From UBA9547 sp043769845 (GTDB lineage Bacteria > Bacteroidota > Bacteroidia > Cytophagales > UBA9547), in assembly GCA_043769845.1 (NCBI GenBank), contig JAYVIX010000197.1, forward strand, positions 1-28,911: a stretch of 28,911 nt of DNA, written 5' to 3'. Shown here one piece after another: positions 16,595-24,575 of the stretch. The first letter of the stretch is position 1. Every line of letters starts with the position of its first letter. Below the pieces are notes generated by a model. The model did not search any database. It was not told where the DNA came from and worked only from the letters and a program-made list of their open reading frames with translations. The position numbers and the translations under genes were made by a program.

Positions 16595-16770
16595 TTGTAG
16601 AATTAAAAGCCAATTTGTGTGTGATTTTAGAGTTTATAAAAGTAAAATATACTCATCTATTTTGAGATCTAAAAGTCATCCTATTTGCCCTTAGTTCAGA
16701 GTTTTTTCGTGTGAATATTTTTTAAAAAGTTTTAAGAAAGGTTTTTTTAATACTAATTATTTATAATATT

Positions 16771-16795
16771 TATGGTTATTATTAACCATAACCAT
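16771..16795 (+). other. Overlapping inverted repeats before the damaged lipoprotein gene
   Basis: TATGGTTA (16771-16778) and TAACCATA (16783-16790) form a perfect 8-bp stem with a 4-nt loop. ATGGTTAT (16772-16779) can pair instead with ATAACCAT (16788-16795). These two mutually exclusive hairpins lie immediately before the presumed translation start. They could be an operator or a leader structure. No T tract follows. Confidence 0.35.
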
Positions 16796-17372
16796 TTTAC
16801 CAAGTAAAAAAATACAACTTTCATTCTTATTTGCTGTTCTTTTATTGCATGCTGGTTGCAAAAAGAAAGATGTAAAACCTGTTGCTGGATTGACATTGAG
16901 TTTCATTGATGAGCTCGGTAATTCCGTTTCAAACGCATCAGTATCGTTATTTACCAACCAAACAGATTGGGAAAACAGTACCAACAAAGTAGGTTCATCT
17001 CTTGTTACTGACGCATCGGGAAAAGTGACATTTTCTGATTTACCAGGAACTACCTATTACTGGTTTGCTACTAAGGATTGTATGAATAATTACAATTCAA
17101 CAAATACAAGTAGTGGTCCATTGGAATTAGGAAAGACTAACACTATCACTACTTCAAATGTTTTGCAAAAGACAGGGTCATTAATATTTATAAATAATTC
17201 TTCAAGTTCATTCAAATTGTATATCAATGGCGAATACTTGACTCAACTGTCAGGCAATGCGACTAAGTATGTCTACAACAGACGTATAGGTTTTTACACT
17301 TTGAGAGTCATTCAGGCAAATAGCTCATTCCCAGAAGATCAAACCTATACTGGCAATGTGAGTAACATTTGA
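16794..17372 (+). pseudogene. Lipoprotein gene with no standard start and a broken 3' end
   Basis: The frame encodes a complete lipoprotein signal, SKKIQLSFLFAVLLLHAGC, with Cys at codon 16857-16859, followed by KKKDV and a small beta-rich domain. Tail features include LIFINNSSSSFKLYINGEYL and GFYTLRVIQANSS, a PEGA-like surface lipoprotein pattern. Upstream of the signal there is no ATG, GTG or TTG before the stop at 16764; only ATT at 16794 precedes the signal. TTG at 16845 would leave just three residues before the lipid Cys. The frame ends at a TGA (17370-17372) directly against a different reading frame coding for a T9SS-sorted protein. I read this as a damaged gene, either fused by deletion or frameshifted. 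A rare ATT start is the alternative. Confidence 0.55.
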
Positions 17373-17388
17373 TCTTGCAGGTCGAACG

Positions 17389-18900
17389 TTGACATTGAAG
17401 TCTAGTGCAGGTACTGGATTTATAGATAATACAGCAAGATTAGCAATAATGCCATCAGGTGCTGCTTTTGTAAATGCGAGTAACTTCAAAGTTGAACGCT
17501 ACATACCAAGCGGAAGACGTACATTGAGATATCTCGCATCTCCCGTTTCTGGCGCAACTGTTGCTGACTGGGCAAATGGGATGTATATCACAGGAAACAA
17601 AGCGTCATATCCAGATAATGTAACGTTGAATTCAACTTTAAGTACCGTCACTGATTATAACGAATCACTAAATGGATTGTCTTCGCAAAAATTTACAGAG
17701 GTGTACGGCCTAGGAACTGCATTGGTACCAGGTAAAGGATATAGAGCTTTTGTTCGCGGAGGTAAGGATATTGATCTTAATAATCCATTGGTGGCTCCAT
17801 TTGCTACCGCAACAACGTTGTCTGTGAAGGGTACGCCAAATGTTGGAGATATTACTAGAAACCTTACTTTCACTAATCATTCTAAAGCTTCGGATGATGG
17901 ATGGAATTTGCTTGGTAACCCATATGCTTCGGCAATTGATTGGACATTGATGATGCCTGATATGGTCAATGTGCCTAATTCATTCTCAATTTTTGATCCT
18001 AGGTTAGGTACGAATGGGGCATATTATTCTTATGCTGGAGGTGTGAGTACTCCATTGAGAACAAATCCAACGATCATTTCTTCTTCGCAATCCTTCTTTG
18101 TAAAGATGGTATTAGCAGGAAGCATTACTTTCAAGGAGTCGCACAAATCTTCTCTAGCTCACACTGGAAACTTTAGGATTTCGGAAGAAAACTTGCTACG
18201 AGTAACGATTTTTGATACAGCTAGTTTTGATGAAGCGGTTCTTCAATTGTCGGATGTGGTAAGTTCAGGTTTTGACAAGGAGTATGATGCTTATAAGATG
18301 AAGAACACGGGCTTGAATATTTATACTCAGTCTTCGAATGGCGACAATTTAGCGATCAACAGATACCCTATTCAGAAACAATTGAATATTCCACTTGGAG
18401 TGAGCAATAACCGAATTGGAGACCACAAATTGAAATTCACTGATAATGGCTCATTTGCAGATCAGAAATTGTACCTTCAAGATACTTATCTAAGAAAATA
18501 CATGGAAATATCTGAAGGGGCAGAATATCCCTTCACGATTAGTGCTGATGTAAATAGTACAGGTACAAGGTTTGTGATCACTAATGTGCCGTCAGGGTTG
18601 CTTACTTCTACAGAAGAATCTCAAACGAACAGGCTGGAATCAATGACACTAAAAGTGTATCCTAGTCCGACAAATGGTCGCAACGTGAATTTGGATTTGT
18701 ATAACGTTGGAAATGGAAATGTAGAAGTTAAAATTCTAGATTTAACAGGTCGACTTGTATACAGTGCTACACATGGAGTATCTGGCTCAATGAGCCATTT
18801 TAGTCTAGAATTGTTGAGTGATTTAGCTAACGGTGTATATGTTGTCAATTGTCAAACAAGCTCAGGAACATTAAAAACAATGTTTACAATCTCGAAATAG
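17389..18900 (+). CDS. C-terminal part of a T9SS-sorted surface protein, 5' end missing
   Basis: The frame is open from 17362 (after TGA 17359-17361) to 18900. The only early start is TTG at 17389, and no signal peptide is encoded. The sequence begins mid-protein with DLAGRTLTLKSSAGTGFIDNT, the beta-helix-like tail pattern typical of large Bacteroidota adhesins. NFKVERYIPSGRRTLRYLASPVSG and DDGWNLLGNPYASAIDW follow, both usual just before the C-terminal domains. Residues about 425-503 are a T9SS type A sorting domain (LKVYPSPTNGRNVNLDL, VKILDLTGRLVY, LANGVYVV). Without an export signal this product could not reach T9SS, so as it stands it is probably non-functional. Either a deletion joined it to the upstream lipoprotein gene, or a one-base frameshift near 17361 separates two parts of one protein. 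An assembly join is also possible. Confidence 0.65.
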   Translation: MTLKSSAGTGFIDNTARLAIMPSGAAFVNASNFKVERYIPSGRRTLRYLASPVSGATVADWANGMYITGNKASYPDNVTLNSTLSTVTDYNESLNGLSSQKFTEVYGLGTALVPGKGYRAFVRGGKDIDLNNPLVAPFATATTLSVKGTPNVGDITRNLTFTNHSKASDDGWNLLGNPYASAIDWTLMMPDMVNVPNSFSIFDPRLGTNGAYYSYAGGVSTPLRTNPTIISSSQSFFVKMVLAGSITFKESHKSSLAHTGNFRISEENLLRVTIFDTASFDEAVLQLSDVVSSGFDKEYDAYKMKNTGLNIYTQSSNGDNLAINRYPIQKQLNIPLGVSNNRIGDHKLKFTDNGSFADQKLYLQDTYLRKYMEISEGAEYPFTISADVNSTGTRFVITNVPSGLLTSTEESQTNRLESMTLKVYPSPTNGRNVNLDLYNVGNGNVEVKILDLTGRLVYSATHGVSGSMSHFSLELLSDLANGVYVVNCQTSSGTLKTMFTISK

Positions 18901-18922
18901 AGAACAATAAACGGTAGCATCG

Positions 18923-18969
18923 AAGTCCAGATATTGTCTACATAGTTTAGATTGATATCTGGACTTTTG
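18923..18969 (+). terminator. Rho-independent terminator after the T9SS-sorted fragment
   Basis: AAGTCCAGATAT (18923-18934) and ATATCTGGACTT (18955-18966) form a perfect 12-bp stem with a 20-nt loop, ending in a short T run. Confidence 0.65.
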
Positions 18970-19648
18970 ATTTTGGGCAAATTGATTGATTTCGTTTTGA
19001 GGAAATTATCTTTTTCGATTTTCTATTTTTTGGCACGGTTTTCAATACTTACGTATTATCAATACAATTCTAAACGTTGAATACATTTAACCAAAATGTA
19101 AAATAGGAAGACAACTCTTTGTACTACCTTGCGTTCTGATAACAACATTACACCTAAAACCTTATAAGAACGAATTAATAATGGAACGGGATACCGTCAT
19201 TCTTAAAACTTGCTTATATGATTACCGAATCAGTTGCCTCTTACTATTTCAGAACCTCCCTACGCTGGGTGGACGAAACTTTTGATACCCAATATCGAAA
19301 TGCTCCCAATTTTGGTCAAGTTTTAAAAACTTCTTCATATGAGCAAGAAGAGCTTGTTTGTATCAAAAAATCAGCCTTTTCTTCCTTTATCGTTCCTCGG
19401 GTAGTTTCTGAAAAAAAATAATTATGCCGAATCGAGTCCTGCTTATTTGTAGCAATTGGACATCGTTAAACAGGAGTGACTTGACCCGTTTTGTGTTTTT
19501 TATATTTTCGGTTTTTATCTCATTATCAGGTACTTAAAATTTCTTTTACAGCATTTTTTTGGCCAAAAGGAAATGATTGCTTCCAATTAACACCCTTTTA
19601 ATTTACAGCAAGCACGCTTTGTATTCCTTTGTACCATCAAATACAGAG
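18970..19648. other. Gap between terminator and porin gene; one weak ORF only
   Basis: About 680 bp with no confident gene. It holds the weak 67-codon frame at 19218-19421 listed separately. A shorter frame (ATG 19181, 34 codons) overlaps it in another frame. TTG (18986-18988), an 18-nt spacer and TATCTTTT (19007-19014) form a loose promoter-like pair. No tRNA, transposase remnant or strong hairpin was seen. Confidence 0.35.
19218..19421 (+). CDS. Possible small protein, unrecognised
   Basis: A 67-codon frame (MITESVASYYFRTSLRW...). Codon choice resembles neighbouring genes, and the product is mixed charged/aromatic with no membrane segment, signal or known motif. There is no clear promoter or terminator of its own. 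It may be spurious. Confidence 0.25.
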   Translation: MITESVASYYFRTSLRWVDETFDTQYRNAPNFGQVLKTSSYEQEELVCIKKSAFSSFIVPRVVSEKK

Positions 19649-21115
19649 ATGAACAAAATAAGCATTTCATTCGCCATTATGCTTTCCTTCGCAAGCGTAC
19701 AGGCACAAACGGATTCGGCCAAAACGGTAGCTCCGTCCATTCCTGTTGTGGCAAAAGAAGACAAACCGTTAAAATTCAACTTGAATGAAGATGGTTCGCA
19801 TTATTTTCAGATGACCTTGCTAAATCAAACTTGGGCAAGATTCAACGAAAGTAATCCAGGTACAATACTCAACAACGAAGTGGCTCCCCAAACTTTTGAT
19901 ATTGGTTTGCGCAGAACCCGAATTCAACTATACGGCCAAATCACCGATCGTACTTTTGTTTATTTTCAATGGGGTTCGAACAATGTGAATTCGCAAAGTT
20001 TACTTCCTGGCACAAACAATCGCAAAATCCAAGCTTTTATACACGATGCGGTGTGCGAATACAGTGTTTTTAAAGGAAAGAATTGGCTAAAGTTGGGTGG
20101 TGGACTTACGATCACAAACGGACTTTCTCGCTTCTCGCAACCTAGCATTGGCACGATTGCGACATTGGACGTGCCTGTTTTTCTTCAAGCCACAGTCGAC
20201 CAAACAGACGAATTTTCCAGAAAACTAAGCGTGTATGCACGTGGGCAAGTGGGCAAAATAGATTACCGTTTTTCGATCAGCGATCCTTATCCTATCGCCA
20301 ATTCGGGCAATGCGGTAGTGTTGAAAACCAACCAAGCTACTTTTGCGGGATACGGACATCATAAACAATACCAAACCTATCTGATGTATCAATTCTTTGA
20401 CAAAGAGGGGCATACAACTCCATATATGACAGGTTCTTATTTGGGCAAAAAGAAAGTACTAAGCATCGGAGGAGGCCTGATGTACCAATCAAAAGCGACT
20501 TGGTATCAAGATTCAACCGCAAAAACTGGCACTACCGCGGCCAACAAAATCGGTTCAAATGGAATCGCAATTCCCAACGAAAACACGGTTTACAACGACA
20601 TGCTTTTGATTGGATTTGAGGCTTTTTATGAATCGCCTATCAACAAAGAAAAAGGAACTGCACTTTCATTTTTTGGAGGTTTTTACAGCATGAATTATGG
20701 TAAGAATTACCTCCGAATGAACGGAATTATGAATCCTGTTGGCGCATTTGGTGGAGTAAATACAAACGGATCCTTGAACGGAGCTGGCAACGCTTATCCC
20801 ATGTTTGGAACTGGAAAGCATGTGTATCTACAGGCTACCTATTTGTTCAGAAAAGATTTATTAGGCGATCGAGGCACGCTACAACCTTTTACCTCGATCG
20901 ACATCGCCAATTATCAAGCCTTGAATACTCCAATGCAGGTGTTTGATGCGGGTGTAAACTGGCTCATAAGCGGGCACAAATCGAAAATATCGATCGACTA
21001 TCAATTGCGCCCCATTTATTCTGCCACCGATGGCGATTCGAAACCTACTTTCGTAGGCAATACAAGATCAAGTTTTGCATCTTCAGTCATTCTGCAATAT
21101 CAGATTTTGTTATAG
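19649..21115 (+). CDS. Outer-membrane porin (Porin_O_P-like beta-barrel)
   Basis: A 488-residue protein from ATG 19649, which starts a good Sec signal (MNKISISFAIMLSFASVQAQ). An in-frame ATG at 19577 would put 24 unsuitable residues ahead of it. After a short linker (TDSAKTVAPSIPVVAKEDKP) come amphipathic beta strands to the C-terminus: YFQMTLLNQTWARF, FDIGLRRTRIQLYGQITDRTFVYFQWG, WLKLGGGLTI, KLSVYARGQVGKIDYRFSISDPYP, and a final SSFASSVILQYQILL strand. The LRRTRIQLYGQI..RTFVYFQWG stretch fits phosphate-selective porin O/P-like barrels. Substrate selectivity cannot be read from sequence. It is a single gene followed by a terminator. Confidence 0.8.
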   Translation: MNKISISFAIMLSFASVQAQTDSAKTVAPSIPVVAKEDKPLKFNLNEDGSHYFQMTLLNQTWARFNESNPGTILNNEVAPQTFDIGLRRTRIQLYGQITDRTFVYFQWGSNNVNSQSLLPGTNNRKIQAFIHDAVCEYSVFKGKNWLKLGGGLTITNGLSRFSQPSIGTIATLDVPVFLQATVDQTDEFSRKLSVYARGQVGKIDYRFSISDPYPIANSGNAVVLKTNQATFAGYGHHKQYQTYLMYQFFDKEGHTTPYMTGSYLGKKKVLSIGGGLMYQSKATWYQDSTAKTGTTAANKIGSNGIAIPNENTVYNDMLLIGFEAFYESPINKEKGTALSFFGGFYSMNYGKNYLRMNGIMNPVGAFGGVNTNGSLNGAGNAYPMFGTGKHVYLQATYLFRKDLLGDRGTLQPFTSIDIANYQALNTPMQVFDAGVNWLISGHKSKISIDYQLRPIYSATDGDSKPTFVGNTRSSFASSVILQYQILL

Positions 21116-21147
21116 TTTTCGCAGAATGCCATTCTTTTCAGTAAACC

Positions 21148-21173
21148 AAAAGCCTCCGAATTGGGGGCTTTTT
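21148..21173 (+). terminator. Rho-independent terminator after the porin gene
   Basis: AAAAGCCTCC (21148-21157) pairs with GGGGGCTTTT, allowing one T-G wobble, with a short loop and a T tract, about 30 nt past the stop. Confidence 0.75.
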
Positions 21174-21211
21174 CATGTCAAAAATTCTATCTTTATAAAA
21201 ACACCCAGACC

Positions 21212-21428
21212 ATGGCACGTATCGCAGGAATTACTACGGATAAAGACCAAAAAGGTAATATCACAAAAGTAACTTTCGATTTCAAAAAGCACGAAGTGAA
21301 ACTGAGACCCATTCTGGAAGAATTGGGAGGAAGATGAGTTTGAGAAGGAATGGAAAGAAGGAACGCCAGCAAAAGAAGCTATTCAAGAGATTTTGACTGA
21401 AATAAGAAGCTGGAAATGGGACAAATAG
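21212..21428 (+). pseudogene. Antitoxin-like gene, frameshifted
   Basis: ATG 21212 opens MARIAGITTDKDQKGNITKV and FDFKKHEVKLRPILEELGG, then stops at TGA 21335-21337. A second frame continues across the break with EDEFEKEWKEGTPAKEAIQ and ILTEIRSWKWDK, ending at TAG 21426-21428. Joined by a single frameshift near 21326-21333 this gives about 72 residues. The layout (MARIxGIT..KDxKGNxTKVxFDxKKH, then an acidic EFEKEW tail) is that of small Bacteroidota antitoxin-like proteins found directly upstream of RelE/ParE-type toxins. The next reading frame starts 13 bp before its end, the usual overlap for such pairs. A programmed shift is unlikely because the partner is broken as well. Confidence 0.65.
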
Positions 21429-21734
21429 TTTATAGTAATCGTGTAAAACAAAAGATTACTTCATTGGCCTATATCTTGTACAAGAAAGAATACTTTGGAT
21501 TTTTGGACACCGCAGAAAAATATGTTTGGGACATTGAGGACACGATTAATTCCTAATTTAAAACATGGGAAGTCAAAAGACCCTAGCATAGGCAGGTTTT
21601 TTATACGCCATAAGCAAAATAGCAAAACGACCTACTACATCTGTTTCAATGTAAAAGACGATCGTTAACTGATCAAAAACATCATCATCACCAACCACGA
21701 AGAGGAGTACAAAAGAATAGTTGGAATAGCCTGA
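21416..21734 (+). pseudogene. RelE/ParE-like toxin gene, frameshift plus nonsense mutation
   Basis: ATG 21416 opens MGQIVYSNRVKQKITSLAY and ILYKKEYFGFLDTAEKYVWD, then stops at TAA after DTINS (21554-21556). Shifting frame restores PNLKHGKSKDPSIGRFFIRH, then NSKTTYYICFNVKDDR, an in-frame TAA where Tyr would be expected (21666-21668), then LIKNIIITNHEEEYKRI to TGA 21732-21734. The restored chain of about 105 residues, with basic core strands and a terminal NHEEEY segment, fits RelE/ParE-superfamily toxins. At least two independent lesions make it inactive. It overlaps the antitoxin pseudogene by 13 bp. Confidence 0.65.
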
Positions 21735-21742
21735 CCTTGTTT

Positions 21743-21774
21743 TTTGCCTAAAATCGAAACAAACTTTATCTTTG
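21743..21774 (+). promoter_or_regulatory. Consensus Bacteroidota promoter abutting the start at 21778
   Basis: TTTG (21743-21746), a 20-nt spacer and TATCTTTG (21767-21774) match the consensus exactly. Only three bases separate the -7 box from the ATG at 21778, so transcription would begin at or next to the start codon. Confidence 0.55.
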
Positions 21775-21777
21775 AAA

Positions 21778-22947
21778 ATGAGGATGTTTTGGAAGGCACA
21801 GTTTTTAGGAATTATGGCAGTGGCTGTGATGGCAAAATCAGCCTTTGCGCAAGAAACCCCACTTCACGCCCTGTGGCTGGGAGGAGGTTTTGATATTGGC
21901 ACACCTTTTTCGAGTTATAAAGAATCAAAAAATGTTTTAAAAGCACGTTTTCCTGCCTACCAAATCAACGGGCGGCTTTCATTTCGGTATATTTTTTTGG
22001 ATCGAATCGGGATTGAACTTGGGGCAGTACAGTATTTTCAACACATCACTTTTACCGACAAAAATTTTCAGTCGCGTTACCCTGATTTTAAACTGAAAAT
22101 GAAAAATGATATTTTTTATCCTGGCCTGAACGCGAGCATTTTTTACCGACAACCAATCATTCCTGGTATTTATCTGTACGGATTGGTGGGTTATAGCTGG
22201 AATTATATCGGCAAAAGGGAAGTTTCAGAGACTAAAAACTTCCTGAAAGGCAACGAGGATATTTCGATGACAAATCGTTTTTCTGCCAAAAACAATGCTT
22301 ATTTGTTTGAAGCTGGAATGCAGAACGAGCTGGGTGACAGAAGCATGATGACCTACGCACTTCAGTACCAACATGGCCTGAGCACAATGGCCGAAGGCAG
22401 CTATCAAGTGGCACAAAACGGCAATGTTCTTACCAACGATATTTTTTCTTCGAATGGTTCGTACATGGCTTTTTCGATTAAATACCACTATTTGCTTTTC
22501 AAAAAGGACAAACCTGAAAAAGCGTTTGTGCCACCCCGAATCGTGACACCTCCGCCAAAACCAACTGGAAAACTGCCCGAACCAGAGATTTTGTCTACCA
22601 AACTAAATGGTCGAAAATTGGTTGTTACACATCGATTGATCGTAAACCGACCAAATGTGACGATCAAAGTGTGGGATCATGAAGAAATTGATGGCGATAT
22701 TGTGTCGCTCAATTTGGACGATAACTGGCTTATACAAAATTACGAATTGCAGAAAACACCAAAAATAATTCCGGCTGTGATGCATTTTGGGTCGAATAAA
22801 CTGATTTCGTATGCCATTAATTTGGGGAAATACAAACCAAACACTGCCGCAATTCTGGTTTCGGATGGCACAACCGAACAGCGTGTGATTTTGGAATCGG
22901 ACATGAACACTAGTAGTGTAATCGAAATTATTTATAATCCTGAATAA
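21778..22947 (+). CDS. Outer-membrane beta-barrel protein with C-terminal WD..DGD domain
   Basis: A 389-residue protein from ATG 21778; an in-frame TTG at 21772 lies inside the promoter box. It has a signal peptide (RMFWKAQFLGIMAVAVMAKS, then AFAQ). A small barrel (about 26-245) has strands such as ALWLGGGFDIGTPF, LSFRYIFLDRIGIELG and MAFSIKYHYLLF. A Pro-rich linker follows (PPRIVTPPPKPTGKLPEPE). A C-terminal beta domain (about 280-389) contains VTIKVWDHEEIDGDIVSLNL, LIQNYEL, HFGSNKLISYAINLG and PNTAAILVSDG. The same domain ends the next protein. The linker-plus-domain layout resembles barrels that display a periplasmic domain, but no peptidoglycan-binding motif is visible. It is 1 nt from the downstream gene and surely in one operon with it. 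Role unknown. Confidence 0.75.
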   Translation: MRMFWKAQFLGIMAVAVMAKSAFAQETPLHALWLGGGFDIGTPFSSYKESKNVLKARFPAYQINGRLSFRYIFLDRIGIELGAVQYFQHITFTDKNFQSRYPDFKLKMKNDIFYPGLNASIFYRQPIIPGIYLYGLVGYSWNYIGKREVSETKNFLKGNEDISMTNRFSAKNNAYLFEAGMQNELGDRSMMTYALQYQHGLSTMAEGSYQVAQNGNVLTNDIFSSNGSYMAFSIKYHYLLFKKDKPEKAFVPPRIVTPPPKPTGKLPEPEILSTKLNGRKLVVTHRLIVNRPNVTIKVWDHEEIDGDIVSLNLDDNWLIQNYELQKTPKIIPAVMHFGSNKLISYAINLGKYKPNTAAILVSDGTTEQRVILESDMNTSSVIEIIYNPE

Positions 22948-22948
22948 G

Positions 22949-23776
22949 ATGTTTCAGAAACGCTTTTTAATGTATAAATTATTATTCATATTTATTGCCA
23001 GCATTTTTGTCTTCCTTCAAAGCTGTCAGAAAAAATCGTTGGTGATAGATATTGAGGAAACGGCTTGTAAAAATTTCAAGATTTCGAACCCGAGTTATAC
23101 CAAAATTGTGGATCCATCTTGCACTGGTGCCACCAATGGTGGCAAGCTGCGAATTGCTTGTAAATACGAGGGCAAAACGGAATGCATAAAAAAAATCAAT
23201 ATCAAAGCACAGTTTTATAATGCTAGTAACGTACTGATAAACAATGTAAGTAGCCCAAGTGAATTGGCCGCTTCTGATCCTTTGGTGACGATCACTTCCG
23301 ATTCGATTATTTATTTTCTGGAATACATTTTTGCAAGTGGAACCGACCCCAAATCGCTCAATTTCATTTATGTTAACTATTACACCCAAAACGATTATGG
23401 CGACATCAGTAAGAAGCTACAATTGCGCGTAAACTCTAACTGTGGCACGATCGACCCAAGTACTTACAAGGTGGTAGACACTGTAAGCGTGACTTCAAGC
23501 ACGATTTCTATCACGCTTTGGGACGATGGAAAAGAAGATGGCGACATCGTTTCGGTATGGCTCAACAAAAAATTGGTACTTGACAACTATGTACTCACCA
23601 ATGCCAAACGCAGTTTTTCATTCACGATCAATACTGGAAGTAACGAATTGGTATTGTTTGCGGTAAATGAAGGAACGGTTGGTCCAAACACAGCAGCACT
23701 CTCGATCAATAATTCGAACCGAATAGACCTCTCGCCTGATTTGCTGAAAGGCGAAGCAGTGGATATTGTATTTTGA
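22949..23776 (+). CDS. Lipoprotein sharing the C-terminal domain of its upstream neighbour
   Basis: A 275-residue lipoprotein. Starting at ATG 22949 or, more neatly, at ATG 22970 (MYKLLFIFIASIFVFLQSC), it has a hydrophobic signal ending in LQSC and a QKKS tether. The middle part (about 35-165) has five or more Cys (ACKNF, SCTGA, ACKYEG, ECIKK, NCG). The C-terminal domain (about 175-275) reads ISITLWDDGKEDGDIVSVWL, LVLDNYVL, NTGSNELVLFAVNEG and PNTAALSINN. It aligns along its length with residues 280-389 of the upstream barrel protein. The pair probably arose by duplication of this module and may work at the same outer-membrane site. Start spacing of 1 nt implies co-transcription. Confidence 0.75.
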   Translation: MFQKRFLMYKLLFIFIASIFVFLQSCQKKSLVIDIEETACKNFKISNPSYTKIVDPSCTGATNGGKLRIACKYEGKTECIKKINIKAQFYNASNVLINNVSSPSELAASDPLVTITSDSIIYFLEYIFASGTDPKSLNFIYVNYYTQNDYGDISKKLQLRVNSNCGTIDPSTYKVVDTVSVTSSTISITLWDDGKEDGDIVSVWLNKKLVLDNYVLTNAKRSFSFTINTGSNELVLFAVNEGTVGPNTAALSINNSNRIDLSPDLLKGEAVDIVF

Positions 23777-23933
23777 TCAGCAACAGTTTTCTTAAATGAA
23801 AGGAAAACTTAGCTATCCATTCTTCAAGGTTCAAAACCCTTGGAGAGTTGGGCAAACTAAATCAAGCATTTCATTGTGATAGTAAATCCTATCCCATTAC
23901 ATTTAAACTAGAAGACGGTTTAAATTTTTGCAA

Positions 23934-24236
23934 ATGCACATTTGGAGAGTCATCACGAGCTTTTTGGACAATAAAGAATACCGAGAATTGCTTTTTGCTT
24001 CGGTCATGATGTTGCTCACGGGCACTGTTGCCATGCATTTTTTGGAAAATTGGCGTTGGCTCGACTCGCTTTATTTTTGTTTCATGACCCTCACCACCAT
24101 CGGATATGGCGATTTTGCTCCCAAAACGGACGGTGGCAAATTGTTCAGTATGTTCTATGTACTAATTGGACTTGGGTTGATATTGGGTTTTATCAACACC
24201 GTGTTTGAACATTATAATAGTGTGAAGAAAAGGTAG
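23934..24236 (+). CDS. Two-TM potassium channel (Ion_trans_2)
   Basis: A 100-residue inner-membrane protein from ATG 23934; a TTG six bases upstream is less likely. TM1 spans about 18-36 (LLFASVMMLLTGTVAMHFL), a pore helix and the selectivity filter TLTTIGYGD lie at 52-60, and TM2 spans about 70-90 (FSMFYVLIGLGLILGFI). The layout is that of minimal KcsA-like subunits, which form tetramers. No regulatory RCK domain is attached and none adjoins. TTTTTG lies four bases before the ATG, suggesting a very short leader. Its stop is 2 nt from the stop of the convergent antitoxin gene. Confidence 0.9.
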   Translation: MHIWRVITSFLDNKEYRELLFASVMMLLTGTVAMHFLENWRWLDSLYFCFMTLTTIGYGDFAPKTDGGKLFSMFYVLIGLGLILGFINTVFEHYNSVKKR

Positions 24237-24238
24237 AT

Positions 24239-24532
24239 CTAAGCTGCCATCGTTCTTCTTGTACAATCTAAATCGTAATAGGCCTGCACTCGCATCCAAT
24301 ATTCTGCTGGAATATCTAATAATTGCTCCAATTTTATTGCAAGCAAGGCATTGATATGTCTTTTTTCATGCAACAAATCACTCAAATGACTTGGACTCAA
24401 TCCCAACTCTTGAGCAAATAATTGTTTCTTTATTCCTCTTGCATTCAATTCATCCTCTAGTATCTCGCCAGGATGCAAAACAATATCAGATATAATTTCC
24501 GTACCTGATTTGTCAACAACTTTGTACGCCAT
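24239..24532 (-). CDS. higA: HigA-type antitoxin (XRE family)
   Basis: A 97-residue DNA-binding antitoxin. HPGEILEDELNARGIKKQLFAQ opens the HigA-type fold. The helix-turn-helix covers about residues 34-60 (FAQELGLSPSHLSDLLHEKR), followed by INALLAIKLEQLLDIPAEYWMRVQAYYDL, the usual C-terminal part of the HigA addiction-module family. It neutralises the toxin encoded just upstream and normally represses the operon. Toxin-first order with a 43-nt gap is the standard higBA arrangement. A palindrome over the promoter at 24928-24944 is the likely operator. Confidence 0.92.
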   Translation of the reverse strand: MAYKVVDKSGTEIISDIVLHPGEILEDELNARGIKKQLFAQELGLSPSHLSDLLHEKRHINALLAIKLEQLLDIPAEYWMRVQAYYDLDCTRRTMAA

Positions 24533-24575
24533 ATTTTTATTTACCAGATCCTAAGTCTTATTTTATTCTTAGATT

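Noticed and set aside
23785..23809. AGTTTTC/GAAAACT inverted repeat after the lipoprotein at 22949
   Set aside because: Only a 7-bp AT-rich stem with an 11-nt loop and no T tract; too weak to call a terminator.
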